Assembly (NCBI GenBank): GCA_903231505.1
Contig: CAFBRK010000041.1
Span: forward strand, 1-39,326
Length of the DNA stretch: 39,326 nt
Origin: Olavius algarvensis associated proteobacterium Delta 3
GTDB lineage: Bacteria; Desulfobacterota; Desulfobacteria; Desulfobacterales; CAFBRK01
Direction: 5' to 3'
A program made the position numbers and the translations under genes. Below are positions 1-7,846 of the stretch, one piece after another (position 1 is the first letter of the stretch; the number at the start of each line of letters is the position of its first letter). A model generated the notes under the pieces. That model did not search any database, had not been told where the DNA came from, and saw only the letters and a program-made list of their open reading frames with translations.

Positions 1-85
1 TCAGTGTCGTCTTGCCATGGTCAATGTGACCGATCGTCCCTACGTTCACGTGCGGCTTGGTGCGCTGAAACTTCTCCTTCGCCAT
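1..85 (-). CDS. tuf: Elongation factor Tu, N-terminal fragment (runs off window)
   Basis: Only the first 28 codons are in the window. They read [20 protein letters not shown] followed by IDHGKTTL, the EF-Tu N-terminus with its GTP-binding P-loop (GHIDHGKTT). EF-Tu delivers aminoacyl-tRNA to the ribosome in the cytoplasm. The gene is the last member of a minus-strand cluster of four tRNA genes, the gene order of the tRNA-tufB operon in Escherichia coli, so it is probably the tufB-type copy. The start ATG is at 85-83. Partial only because the window ends. Confidence 0.96.
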   Translation of the reverse strand, partial: MAKEKFQRTKPHVNVGTIGHIDHGKTTL

Positions 86-193
86 GGTCTCACCCTCCCG
101 TGATTTTCCTCTTTTGCCATCTCCGAAGTCCTCGGAGAGAAACGCGTTCTCTGCGCTCGCTGCCGTATGGGTCGTCGCAGACAATTTAAGTGG

Positions 194-270
194 TGGAGCC
201 CACGACCGGAATCGAACCGGTGAACCTCTTCCTTACCAAGGAAGCGCTCTACCGACTGAGCTACGTGGGC
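194..270 (-). tRNA. tRNA-Thr (GGT)
   Basis: The reverse complement begins GCCCACG and ends CGTGGGC-T-CCA, so the acceptor stem is perfect and CCA is encoded. The anticodon loop reads TTGGTAA, anticodon GGT, and the T-loop TTCGATT is canonical. It is the tRNA closest to tuf, the thrT position of the E. coli thrU-tyrU-glyT-thrT-tufB operon. Confidence 0.96.
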
Positions 271-325
271 AATAAACGCCATGACCTCCCGTCGTCGAAG
301 GCATCAACCCTGCTTGCCAAGGGTT

Positions 326-401
<76 letters not shown>

Positions 402-546
402 GCGTTTTCCTTCATGTCGATGTGCCGCCGGGGGGCAAACGGAACTATCCGTTCTCCTGTGTGTTGTCGTAAGACGCATGCAGGGCAGCCTTGTAGTACA
501 AATACGACCCTACTTCAGGATCTCCTACAGGGACTTACTTCAGGGC

Positions 547-631
547 TGGTGGTGGGGGGAGGATTCGAACCTCCGAAGGCATCGCCGACAGATTTACAGT
601 CTGTTCCCTTTGGCCACTCGGGAACCCCACC
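547..631 (-). tRNA. tRNA-Tyr (GTA)
   Basis: At 85 nt with a long variable arm this is a class II tRNA. The acceptor GGTGGGG pairs with CCCCACC, followed by A-CCA. The anticodon loop ACTGTAAAT gives GTA. Second tRNA of the operon. Confidence 0.96.
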
Positions 632-692
632 GCATGAAAATGGACCAGGGACACGATAGGCATACCGCCCCTGTATTCCAAAACCTCTACCG

Positions 693-768
693 TGGAGCCA
701 GCGAAGGGACTCGAACCCCCGACCCACTGATTACAAATCAGTAGCTCTACCAACTGAGCTACGCTGGC
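693..768 (-). tRNA. tRNA-Thr (TGT)
   Basis: The acceptor GCCAGCG pairs with CGCTGGC, followed by T-CCA. The anticodon loop TTTGTAA gives TGT. First transcribed tRNA of the operon, about 100 nt downstream of the predicted promoter start. Confidence 0.96.
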
Positions 769-876
769 CCGTAATCATTTGAAAGAATTTTCGCTTTCAA
801 AAAAATGTCAAAGAAAACACGCCGCCGGAACAAACGCTAATACCTAGTCGGCCCCCACATAAACCACAACCTGAGG

Positions 877-905
877 AATCTATGATTGTTTTAAATTATT
901 GTCAA
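877..905 (-). promoter_or_regulatory. Predicted sigma70 promoter of the tRNA-tuf operon
   Basis: On the minus strand a perfect -35 TTGACA (905-900) is followed by a 17-nt AT-rich spacer and -10 TAGATT (882-877). It points at the tRNA cluster with no other gene between, as expected for a strong stable-RNA promoter. AT-rich sequence further upstream (906-930) could act as an UP element. A second TTGACA on the same strand near 814-819 lacks a good -10. Confidence 0.7.
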
Positions 906-1110
906 TTATTTTTTTAATATTACTAAAAACGTGGATTTCCATTCCTTTTCGCCGTCTCTCTATTCGCAGACCGCTGAATCGGTTCTGACAACCATGCGAT
1001 CTCACACTTTTTCGAGAGGCGCATGTCTCCCGGGCAAGGAAACATCGTCGCCAAGGGGATACCCGGAATGATTGGAAACCTCATGATGGGAAAATCGATA
1101 GAAAAGCCGC

Positions 1111-1159
1111 CACCAAACACCAAACACCAAACACCAAACACCAAACACCAAACACCAAA
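1111..1159. repeat. Tandem heptamer CACCAAA x7
   Basis: Seven exact, uninterrupted copies of CACCAAA lie about 200 bp upstream of the lytic transglycosylase. A 7-bp unit is out of phase with codons and translates to a rotating low-complexity peptide on the minus strand, so it is not coding. It is likely prone to slippage and copy-number variation. Confidence 0.95.
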
Positions 1160-1174
1160 CGCAAGATATCCTAA

Positions 1175-1212
1175 TAGAATATGAATAATCAAGTAGAATA
1201 TGAATAATCAAG
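1175..1212. repeat. Exact 19-bp tandem duplication
   Basis: The unit TAGAATATGAATAATCAAG occurs at 1175-1193 and again, directly abutting, at 1194-1212. It lies upstream of the mltD start and brings in an ATG that extends the frame artificially. Confidence 0.95.
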
Positions 1213-1355
1213 ATTTATTCGGCTCGATATCAAATTCGGCCCGAAATCTGCATGCAGATGGATCAACTGACGGAAAACCCGTCGACAGCTTGACAATGCA
1301 TAAGCGTTTGCGATATCAAAGCCTGACCAATTCGGACCGGCACCCATATACTGAA

Positions 1356-3218
1356 ATGAGACGACCAACGCCATTACCCCTTCTTGCAGCATTCATCATT
1401 CCGCTGATCCTTATTGCCGGCGGCTGTGTACAGACGTCACAGCGATCTGCAAATTCGCCGTCCAGTTCTTCCGGGTTCGGCGATGGGAATTCGACGACGG
1501 CGAAACCGCAAAATCCGGAAACATCAGAAGCAAAAATGACGCCGTTGGACGACAATTCTGTCGCCGCCCTGTATGAATCAGGCGATACCGTCTATTCCAA
1601 CAGCTGGCCTCCCCAGGACCCGGTAACGGAGGATTTTCCCCCAGGGGAGAACCCCGGGAAAAAGGTCCAATCCTACATCGCCGAAGCCCTGGATTACATT
1701 CAGATTGCACGGGATTTCTGGGAGAACGGCGAATTGGAAAACGCTCTGGAAGCCCTGGATCAGGCCTATTCACTGGTCCTTAAGGTTGAGACCTTCGATG
1801 CTCCCGGGCTCATCCAGCAAAAGGAGGATCTGCGGTTCACCATCTCCAAGCGGATTCTTGAAATTTATGCCTCGCGGAATCTTGTGGTCAACGGCACCCA
1901 CGACGAGATCCCGGTGGAGATCAACCGCCATGTGAAGGCGGAAATCAAGCGTTTTACGAAGGGCGGGGAGAAAACATTTTTCAAGCAGTCCTACCAGCGA
2001 TCCGGTCGATATCGCCCCTATATCGTGGCGAAGTTAAAGGCTGCCGGGCTTCCCGAGGAGCTGTCATGGCTACCGCTGATTGAAAGCGGGTATAAGGTCA
2101 GAGCGTTATCCAAGGCCCGGGCCCTCGGCCTCTGGCAATTTATCCCCTCCACAGGTTACAAGTTCGGGCTCAAACGGGACATGTATATCGATGAACGGCT
2201 CGACCCGGAAAAAGCCACCCGGGCGGCCATCAAGTACCTCCAGGAACTGCATAAAATGTTTGGGGACTGGACGACGGTGCTGGCGGCCTACAACAGTGGA
2301 GAGGGCCGTGTGCTTCGGGTGATCCGCGATCAAAACATCAACTACCTGGATAATTTCTGGGATCTTTACAAGCGGCTGCCGCTGGAGACGGCCCGGTATG
2401 TGCCCCGATTTCTGGCGACCCTGCACATCATCAACAACCTCGAGAAATACGGCCTGGCGGATATCCGTCTCGATGAACCGCTGGATTTCGAGACGGTGAC
2501 CGTCTCCCGGAGGATGCATCTCAAAAACGTGGCCAAAGCGCTCGATGTTTCGGAAAAGGAATTGCGGGCGATGAATCCCGAGCTGCGCTACGGTGTCCTG
2601 CCGCCCGAGAATTACGAAATAAACGTACCCCGGGGATTTTCCACCCAGCTCCTGGCCAAACTCGGCGAGATACCGATTACCACCCCACCGCAGCGGGCAT
2701 TTGTCTACCATCGGGTCCGGCCGGGAGAAACCCTGTCCACCATCGCAGAACGATATCGCACCAGCGTTCGCAGCATCCAGATCGCCAATAATATCCGCCG
2801 GAAGAATTTCATCCGGGCCGGGCAGAGACTGAAAATCCCCCAGAAGGGCACTCGTGTCTACCCGGCCAAGGCCAAATCAAACCGGCCTCAGACCTACCCG
2901 AGCGTGCACGTGGTCCGAAGCGGGGAATCCCTGTGGATCATCGCCCGCCGATACGGAACAACCATCAACGCCATCCAGGCCGAAAACAGTCTCCGAAGCA
3001 CATCACTGCATATCGGTCAGGAGTTGAGTATCCCGGGAACCAAACCGCCGGTCACCGCCAAGCCGACGGAAGGGGGCCGCACCTACACCGTGCGAAACGG
3101 TGACAGCCCGTACACCATCGCGCTGAAACACAATCTGCCCCTCAAGAAACTCCTTGAACTCAACCAGCTGAACCCCCGCAGCCGGATCTATCCCGGCCAA
3201 ACACTCTATATAGAATAG
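1356..3218 (+). CDS. mltD: Membrane-bound lytic murein transglycosylase, MltD type, with three LysM domains
   Basis: A 620-aa lipoprotein that cleaves the peptidoglycan glycan backbone in the periplasm. The chosen start gives MRRPTPLPLLAAF, a hydrophobic stretch and lipobox IAGGC with cysteine near residue 24; the frame is open 52 codons further upstream, but that extension covers repeat DNA and buries the signal. The transglycosylase SLT domain spans about 210-370: LPLIESGY carries the probable catalytic Glu243, followed by GLWQFIPSTG and AAYNSGEGRV, all typical of the MltD branch. Three C-terminal LysM modules begin at VYHRVRPGE (~450), VHVVRSGE (~518) and TYTVRNGD (~576). No strong ribosome binding site precedes the start. 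It is flanked on both sides by repeat-rich spacers and appears monocistronic. Confidence 0.93.
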   Translation: MRRPTPLPLLAAFIIPLILIAGGCVQTSQRSANSPSSSSGFGDGNSTTAKPQNPETSEAKMTPLDDNSVAALYESGDTVYSNSWPPQDPVTEDFPPGENPGKKVQSYIAEALDYIQIARDFWENGELENALEALDQAYSLVLKVETFDAPGLIQQKEDLRFTISKRILEIYASRNLVVNGTHDEIPVEINRHVKAEIKRFTKGGEKTFFKQSYQRSGRYRPYIVAKLKAAGLPEELSWLPLIESGYKVRALSKARALGLWQFIPSTGYKFGLKRDMYIDERLDPEKATRAAIKYLQELHKMFGDWTTVLAAYNSGEGRVLRVIRDQNINYLDNFWDLYKRLPLETARYVPRFLATLHIINNLEKYGLADIRLDEPLDFETVTVSRRMHLKNVAKALDVSEKELRAMNPELRYGVLPPENYEINVPRGFSTQLLAKLGEIPITTPPQRAFVYHRVRPGETLSTIAERYRTSVRSIQIANNIRRKNFIRAGQRLKIPQKGTRVYPAKAKSNRPQTYPSVHVVRSGESLWIIARRYGTTINAIQAENSLRSTSLHIGQELSIPGTKPPVTAKPTEGGRTYTVRNGDSPYTIALKHNLPLKKLLELNQLNPRSRIYPGQTLYIE

Positions 3219-3636
3219 GTATTGGGTACTTGGTATTGGGTATTAGTGACTCGATACTGGATGCTCGATACTGGATGCTTGCCCGCCTCTGGCGGGCTGG
3301 ATACTGGTTTCCCGGGTTGCCCGTGTGCCCGTTGGCCGGTTTGCCCGTTAGCCGGTTTAAAACAGGGAGTAATGGAGTACGGGAATACTGGATCATTGGA
3401 GGCCGGATGTGAGCCGAAGATCTGCCGCCCTCCACCACTCCATCACTCCAGTCAACTTTTTCCCGAGCCCTATCACCCGACACCTTATACCCAACACCGA
3501 GCATCCAGTATCCAGGATCCAGGATAGGATAATGCCTCTTGCATCTTGCACCAACTATCTTGTATCCAGGATCCAGGAACCAGTAAGAATTACCCAATTC
3601 CAACTATCAAATACCCAATACCTAGTATCCAATACC
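3219..3636. repeat. Long imperfect palindromic spacer built of short repeats
   Basis: No gene in about 420 bp. The left part has GGTATTGGGTA-type repeats and a tandem TCGATACTGGATGC (3251-3279); the right part carries their inverted counterparts, for example CGAGCATCCAGTATC near 3498-3512 and AATACCCAATACC near 3610-3622. The middle has repeated TTGCCCGTT/GCCGGTTT blocks (about 3320-3360). The arms would let the transcript fold back on itself. Open frames here have biased composition and resemble no protein. It starts right after the mltD stop and ends just before tRNA-Arg. Confidence 0.75.
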
Positions 3637-3646
3637 CGTTGTGATT

Positions 3647-3722
3647 GCCCCCGTAGCTCAGTGGATAGAGCACCGGATTCCTAATCCGGGTGCCGCAGGT
3701 TCGATCCCTGCCGGGGGCACCA
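3647..3722 (+). tRNA. tRNA-Arg (CCT), integration target
   Basis: GCCCCCG pairs with CGGGGGC, followed by A-CCA. The anticodon stem-loop CCGGA-TTCCTAA-TCCGG gives CCT, and the T-loop is TTCGATC. All 76 nt are intact. Its 3' part from position 3677 is duplicated at 15914-15962, so this gene is the attachment site of the integrative element; insertion restored a complete tRNA gene. Confidence 0.96.
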
Positions 3723-3725
3723 ATA
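3677..3725 (+). other. attL: 49-bp direct repeat within tRNA-Arg
   Basis: These 49 bp, from the anticodon loop through CCAATA, are identical to 15914-15962. The match breaks abruptly on both sides, which defines the crossover segment of a tRNA-targeting tyrosine integrase. Confidence 0.93.
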
Positions 3726-3733
3726 TTTAAAAG

Positions 3734-3770
3734 GGTTTGCAGAATCTATACTCTGCAAACCTTTATTATT
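3734..3770 (+). terminator. Hairpin downstream of tRNA-Arg
   Basis: A perfect 10-bp stem GGTTTGCAGA (3734-3743) / TCTGCAAACC (3752-3761) with an 8-nt loop is followed by TTTATTATTT. It lies inside the element and would terminate the tRNA-Arg transcript after integration, replacing the backbone terminator displaced to 15962-16009. Confidence 0.75.
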
Positions 3771-3850
3771 TGATTAATTAAGGAGCACATAGCGCTGAAA
3801 ACTATGTGTATAAAGAAGTTTTAGAAGTCCTAACTTTAGAAAAATCAGAT

Positions 3851-3871
3851 TTGGTCAACTATTTGGTCAAC
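3851..3871. repeat. Paired TTGGTCAAC repeats near attL
   Basis: TTGGTCAAC at 3851-3859 and 3863-3871 are spaced 12 bp start to start. The same paired motif with 11-bp spacing lies about 140 bp from attR at 15752-15771 and, degenerate, at 7811-7830. Position near both ends and helical-turn spacing suggest integrase arm-type binding sites. Confidence 0.55.
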
Positions 3872-3950
3872 ACTGTGGGATTGAGTGGCATCAGACACCC
3901 TGTGTTGATGTATTCATAAGTTCAGTATAAAATCTTTACATCTTCAATTT

Positions 3951-4003
3951 GGGGGATAGCTGGACGCAGCGAAAACCCGGAACGTCCGCACCGGGCCTCC
4001 CCC
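3951..4003 (+). ncRNA. Structured RNA resembling C4/CI-type phage antisense RNA
   Basis: An outer stem GGGGGA (3951-3956) / TCCCCC (3998-4003) encloses two interleaved helices: GGACG (3962-3966)/CGTCC (3983-3987) and CCCGG (3976-3980)/CCGGG (3991-3995). The helices either alternate or form a tight pseudoknot. The element lies about 40 bp before the first gene of the element's early operon. In P1/P4-type phages and satellites a short RNA of this kind (C4 or CI RNA) blocks expression of the downstream operon. The family name rests on recall of that arrangement and is tentative; the pairing is visible in the sequence. Confidence 0.45.
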
Positions 4004-4043
4004 GTATCACCTCCTGCGGAAAAAGTGTTTAGCGGAGAGCACT

Positions 4044-5309
4044 GTGGAGATCTTAGACAATTGGCAGGAGTTTTATAGGCGCAACCGAGACCCAGAACCA
4101 CTCAGGCGTTTTGTTTCTGAAGACCCTATTCTCGTAAAAACGTACAATTTCACTTTTTTACCTTTTATTTTTACCGACCTTAAGGCTTACCCGTTCAACG
4201 AGAAACTTCAGAAATTGGAAAAATTCAAGCCGGAAGAAATTTCAAAACTTCAAGATCTGGTGATTACAGACTCCGATCACCATGATTTTTTAGATCACCT
4301 TAAAGAAGCTTTTTACGCCACTGAGCGTACCCTGAAGTGGTATAAAACCCTTAGAGAACAGGGACATCCAAATGCACTGGAGGAGACACGGGCGGCATTT
4401 AGGAAAGTTATTTCGATTGATACAACGGTCAAATATAAAGACGACTCGGGCAGGATGATTACCAAAAGATATATTGGACGTCACTTCCCCTTTTTTATGC
4501 TCTGCTTCATCAATCAGGATGCCGAAATCTATTATCCGTCAATGGGGCCAATTCCAAGCGATGATCAGCTATCGTTAGACACATACACTGTGCTCAGTTT
4601 TCAAAAATACGGATCTGTCGTTAAGGAGACTTGTTTCAGTTCCGATACCCCAAACAGGGTGTTTTTTTATCATAGAGGGGACATGTTGACAGATCCGTTC
4701 GTCTTCCAGACAGCGCAACGGTATGACCCTCTGCTCGATAGGGTGGCAAAGATTGCGGACCAGAAGCGCGAAGAAACCACCCGCCTGGATGAATACGCTT
4801 CTGCGTTTATTAAGTTGCGGGAAAAGTGCAACAGCTATGCAGGCGGAAAGGGTGTGAACCCATCAGGATATTTCAATGATTATTTTAAAAAAAGGTTTCT
4901 ACGGGAACGGAAGCCCGAATTGCTGGTCACACAGGGCAAGTTTTCCAGCTTTGACGAGATGTCAATAGATGAAAAAGAGAATATCGGGAGACCCCGGAGT
5001 CGCCAAGCGCTCCCTGGAGAAGAACAAGAAATCACGGCAGGCTTACTGCACAAAGAAGCAATGGAGCGATGTGTTGCCCTGTTCCCTGATCCGTTGGAAG
5101 CCAATATCATGAGGATCATACTAGCAGGCGTTGGACTATTTAAAGACGGAAAGGCAAACCAGAGTGGGCTTGCCAGGCATTACGAAATTCAACACGGGGT
5201 AAGCGTCTCATACCGGACCATTGCGAGGCGATTGAAAAAGATCGCTCAAACGCTTGAAGGATGCCCAGATCTGCTTGAGGACATCCCAGCACTGAAAAAA
5301 ATTATCTAA
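4044..5309 (+). CDS. Unknown 421-aa element protein with C-terminal helix-turn-helix
   Basis: First gene of the element, starting at GTG with GGAGAG five bases upstream. I do not recognise the family. The protein is hydrophilic and without signal peptide or membrane segments. Residues ~250-300 are rich in charged residues (KIADQKREETTRLDEYASAF), and the last 60 residues contain a probable DNA-binding helix-turn-helix (NQSGLARHYEIQHGVSVSYR, then TIARRLKKI), so it may be a regulator or replication accessory protein. It is preceded by the structured RNA and followed by a terminator at 5337-5380, so it forms its own transcription unit ahead of the regulator-primase genes. Confidence 0.75.
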   Translation: MEILDNWQEFYRRNRDPEPLRRFVSEDPILVKTYNFTFLPFIFTDLKAYPFNEKLQKLEKFKPEEISKLQDLVITDSDHHDFLDHLKEAFYATERTLKWYKTLREQGHPNALEETRAAFRKVISIDTTVKYKDDSGRMITKRYIGRHFPFFMLCFINQDAEIYYPSMGPIPSDDQLSLDTYTVLSFQKYGSVVKETCFSSDTPNRVFFYHRGDMLTDPFVFQTAQRYDPLLDRVAKIADQKREETTRLDEYASAFIKLREKCNSYAGGKGVNPSGYFNDYFKKRFLRERKPELLVTQGKFSSFDEMSIDEKENIGRPRSRQALPGEEQEITAGLLHKEAMERCVALFPDPLEANIMRIILAGVGLFKDGKANQSGLARHYEIQHGVSVSYRTIARRLKKIAQTLEGCPDLLEDIPALKKII

Positions 5310-5336
5310 TAATCCATTTTTTTGTCCAATTTCGAG

Positions 5337-5380
5337 AACCGCAGCTCATCTATTTACTTAGAGGGCAGCGGTTTTTTTTT
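5337..5380 (+). terminator. Rho-independent terminator
   Basis: AACCGC (5337-5342) pairs with GCGGTT (5368-5373), with a partially paired interior and a run of nine to ten T. It ends the 421-aa gene's transcript about 30 bp after its stop. Confidence 0.8.
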
Positions 5381-5433
5381 GCCCCGTCGAATAGGTAACC
5401 AATCATCAACAACGTAAACAATGGGGAGCAATG

Positions 5434-5652
5434 ATGGACGGGCGATTCAAACTAACCACAGGTCAGGTGGCAAGGGTGGCTGGTTGTCATCCAAACACGG
5501 TGCTTCGGTACGAGCGTGAGGGCTTCATAGAGTCGCGACGGGATTTGAACAACTATAGACGATTCACCCGGCAGGATGCTGAGAAACTCCGAGAGCTTCT
5601 GTCAATTCGCCGGCCAGCAGACGCACCGGCAGCATTGGGAGCGGAGGCGTAA
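5434..5652 (+). CDS. Small MerR-like helix-turn-helix protein
   Basis: 72 aa. MDGRFKLTTGQVARVAGCHP then NTVLRYEREGFIESRRD matches the MerR-type winged helix (LTTGQVARVAGCHPNTVLRYEREG) followed by the YRRFTRQDAEKL segment. It is too short for an effector domain, so it probably acts as an excisionase or regulator of the element. There are two adjacent ATGs (5431, 5434); GGGGAG at 5423-5428 is better spaced for the second. The stop is 3 nt before the GTG of the replication gene, so translation is probably coupled. Confidence 0.85.
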   Translation: MDGRFKLTTGQVARVAGCHPNTVLRYEREGFIESRRDLNNYRRFTRQDAEKLRELLSIRRPADAPAALGAEA

Positions 5653-5655
5653 GGA

Positions 5656-7383
5656 GTGGGCTTTGGTGAAGCCAATGGGCGTTTAGCGGCGGCACAGGGT
5701 TACCGTGGGAAGGATTACTCCGTAATTCCCTGCCACAGTAACAAAAAGCCCTGCATTGACAGTTGGGCTCCACATCAATCCGAGGCGGCGAGGAAATACC
5801 AACTTGAAGAGTGGTGGTCAAATTACCCCGATGCTAATCCGGCGATTGTGACCGGGGAAGTTTCGGGCGTTATGGTTGTTGATGTGGATTCGGAAGAAGG
5901 CCGGAAGGCACTTGAAGAGTTCCTGCCTGAAAACTATGCGACACCGATAGCTCGAACCCCTTCAGGAGGATTGCACTACTACTTTAAATATCGGCCAGGG
6001 CTGAGGAACAGGGTTAGAGCCATTTCCGGTTGCGACATCCGCACAGATGGGGGCTACGTGCTTGCGCCCCCCGGTAATAACGGAAACGGAAGAAGCTACG
6101 AATGGTTACCAGACCTCGACCTATTCAATGTGGAACCGGCAGAGATGCCGGAGATTCTATTCGACGTCCTTAGGCAAGGGGTTAAATGCTCGCCGACAGA
6201 AACCTCCGCCGAACAACAAACCCTAATTTTAGAGGGCGTCTGTGAAGGTCAAAGGAACTCGACAGCCGCCAAACTTGCTGGGCGATACTTCAATATGGGT
6301 TTGGCCACCGAGGAGGTTACCGCACTCCTCGAAACATGGAACGACCACAATATCCCGCCACTCTCTGACAAAGAGCTTCACACAACCATAGAGAGCATTA
6401 AGAGGACTGACGAGCGTAACAATCCAAAAAGGCAAGCAACTCAAGAGATTACTGGTTATTCGGCGTCGGATCTAATCTGTAAGGAGTTTACCGATCCTCG
6501 GTGGATTATTCCAGGGATCATTCCCGAGGGGTATGGTGTTTTGTCTGGAAAGCCAAAGCATGGGAAGTCCATTCTCGGACTAAATATGGGCATATCGGTA
6601 GCATTGGGTTGCACTGCCCTTGGGAGCATTAAAGTGAATGAGGCAGGTGTCCTCTACCTTGCTCTTGAAGACACGGCACGGCGATTACAGCAAAGATTGC
6701 AACAAATTATCCCTGATCGTAGCCCTGTACCGGAGAACCTTTATTTATATCCTCAATGGCCACGCATGGGAAACAGAGGCTTAACGATTCTAAGAGAGTG
6801 GCTTCAAGAGCATTCGGATACAGGGTTTGTGATCATAGATACTCTTGCGAAATTCCGTCCGCCAAAACCCAGAAACACTTCACCGTATGACTTCGACTAT
6901 GAAGTCGGATCTAAGATCAAATCTGTAGCTGATGAGTATGGAATCACAATTATCGCCATTCACCATCTCAGGAAAACTGAATCTGAGGATCGCATGGACG
7001 ACGTATCGGGAACCTTTGGGATCACTGGATCGGCGGACACTACTATGGTGTTGGCACGGAAGTCAGGACAAGCAGATGCCATACTTCATGTGACAGGGCG
7101 GGATGTCGAATCGGCAGAATACGCCCTGCAATTCGATTCTCCAACTCTGTCATGGCAACTGCTGGGCAGGGCGGAAGAGGTTAAAAGCACTGAAAAAATG
7201 CAAGCAGTTTTCAATGCCATTAGAGATCACGGACAGCCTATGTCCCCGAAGGAAATCTTTACCGCAACCGGCTATCGCATCGACTATATATACAAAACAG
7301 TCCCCAAGCTTGTTGAGGATGGCAGTGTCAAAAAAGTTGGAAGGGGGATGTATGTTTGCAAAGAAAGAGGGTTAGATGGGTAG
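5656..7383 (+). CDS. Bifunctional primase-polymerase / RepA-like helicase
   Basis: Replication protein of the element, 575 aa. The N-terminal prim-pol domain (~1-190) has the GVMVVDVDSEEG acidic motif, TPSGGLHYYFKY and the GGYVLAPPG motif. Residues ~205-255 resemble the PriCT region (EGQRNSTAAKLAGRYFNMGL). A RecA-like helicase domain follows: Walker A GKPKHGKS (~297-304), Walker B GFVIIDTL (~390) and IIAIHHLRK. The C-terminus (~510-570) looks like a winged helix (MSPKEIFTATGYRIDYIYK). Start GTG 5656 has GGAGG eight bases upstream; the nearer AAGGAG overlaps the start. Its stop codon lies inside a large inverted repeat that may be the origin. Domain combination is typical of satellites and integrative plasmids. 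Confidence 0.9.
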   Translation: MGFGEANGRLAAAQGYRGKDYSVIPCHSNKKPCIDSWAPHQSEAARKYQLEEWWSNYPDANPAIVTGEVSGVMVVDVDSEEGRKALEEFLPENYATPIARTPSGGLHYYFKYRPGLRNRVRAISGCDIRTDGGYVLAPPGNNGNGRSYEWLPDLDLFNVEPAEMPEILFDVLRQGVKCSPTETSAEQQTLILEGVCEGQRNSTAAKLAGRYFNMGLATEEVTALLETWNDHNIPPLSDKELHTTIESIKRTDERNNPKRQATQEITGYSASDLICKEFTDPRWIIPGIIPEGYGVLSGKPKHGKSILGLNMGISVALGCTALGSIKVNEAGVLYLALEDTARRLQQRLQQIIPDRSPVPENLYLYPQWPRMGNRGLTILREWLQEHSDTGFVIIDTLAKFRPPKPRNTSPYDFDYEVGSKIKSVADEYGITIIAIHHLRKTESEDRMDDVSGTFGITGSADTTMVLARKSGQADAILHVTGRDVESAEYALQFDSPTLSWQLLGRAEEVKSTEKMQAVFNAIRDHGQPMSPKEIFTATGYRIDYIYKTVPKLVEDGSVKKVGRGMYVCKERGLDG

Positions 7384-7435
7384 GAGGGGTAGGAAGATTG
7401 GTATCAGTGTTTGTTGTTCCTACCCCACCTACCCA
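7377..7435. repeat. 19-bp inverted repeat with GGGTAGG iterons at the primase stop codon
   Basis: Left arm 7377-7395 (TGGGTAGGAGGGGTAGGAA) and right arm 7417-7435 (TTCCTACCCCACCTACCCA) pair over 18 of 19 positions with a 21-nt loop. Further CCTACCC units follow at about 7437-7444, and GTAGGGGG lies at 7497-7504. The stop codon of the replication gene is inside the left arm. Iterated G-rich units plus a long palindrome beside a primase-helicase gene suggest a replication origin; a terminator is less likely because no T-run follows. Confidence 0.6.
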
Positions 7436-7555
7436 ACCTACCCCGCTGGTGGTTGTCCCCGTTAGATGGTTGCCCGATAATTCTCCGACCGGGCGAGTAG
7501 GGGGTGGGAAAATTTGTGGGGATTCGTTCGACACACGCACAGGACTCGAAAAAAT

Positions 7556-7747
7556 ATGGAAGAAACATATCTCAAGAGACTTTTGACGGTTGAAGAGACG
7601 GCAGAGCGCTTAGGCATATCGCCCCGGACCATCTACAACAAAATTGGTCGGAAGGCGAAAAAGAAGTTTCCCATCAAACCAAAGCGGGTATGTGGGTCGG
7701 TTCGGTTCGATATTCGGGACATAGATGCCTATATCGAGGCGTTGTGA
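7556..7747 (+). CDS. AlpA/excisionase-type helix-turn-helix protein
   Basis: 63 aa. LLTVEETAERLGISPRTIYN then KIGRKAKKKFPIKPKRVCGS and VRFDIRDIDAYIEAL is the standard small excisionase/AlpA fold: a helix-turn-helix, a basic wing and the closing R-F-D-x-x-D-x-x-A-Y-I motif. Such proteins control integrase expression or excision in satellites and islands. The frame is open 14 codons upstream, but those cover the GC-rich origin-like repeats; ATG 7556 begins at the conserved domain. Its ribosome binding site is weak. Confidence 0.85.
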   Translation: MEETYLKRLLTVEETAERLGISPRTIYNKIGRKAKKKFPIKPKRVCGSVRFDIRDIDAYIEAL

Positions 7748-7810
7748 CACCCGCATGGGCTATCCGTGTGCCGTCTCTCAGGAGTAGATACAGCGCGTGT
7801 TTGCGAATTG

Positions 7811-7830
7811 TTGGTCAACGCTTAGTCAAT
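7811..7830. repeat. Internal copy of the paired TTGGTCAAC motif
   Basis: TTGGTCAAC (7811-7819) and TTAGTCAAT (7822-7830) are spaced 11 bp, as in the pair near attR. Translated in one frame (VGQRLVNLVG) it matches the integrase C-terminus (FGQRLVNMVG), so it could alternatively be a relic of an older integrase end. Confidence 0.5.
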
Positions 7831-7846
7831 TTAGTGGGGAGATATT

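Larger units (their letters stand above)
906..1355. other. Gene-free spacer between the tRNA operon promoter and mltD
   Basis: About 450 bp with no convincing coding region. It contains an AT-rich patch (888-925), non-coding sequence with no recognised family, a 7-bp tandem repeat (1111-1159) and a 19-bp tandem duplication (1175-1212). Reading frames across the tandem repeat are low-complexity artefacts. Confidence 0.6.

Noticed and set aside
1111..1159. Possible CRISPR or protein repeat from the CACCAAA array
   Set aside because: The unit is 7 bp with no spacers, and its translation is low-complexity in every frame.
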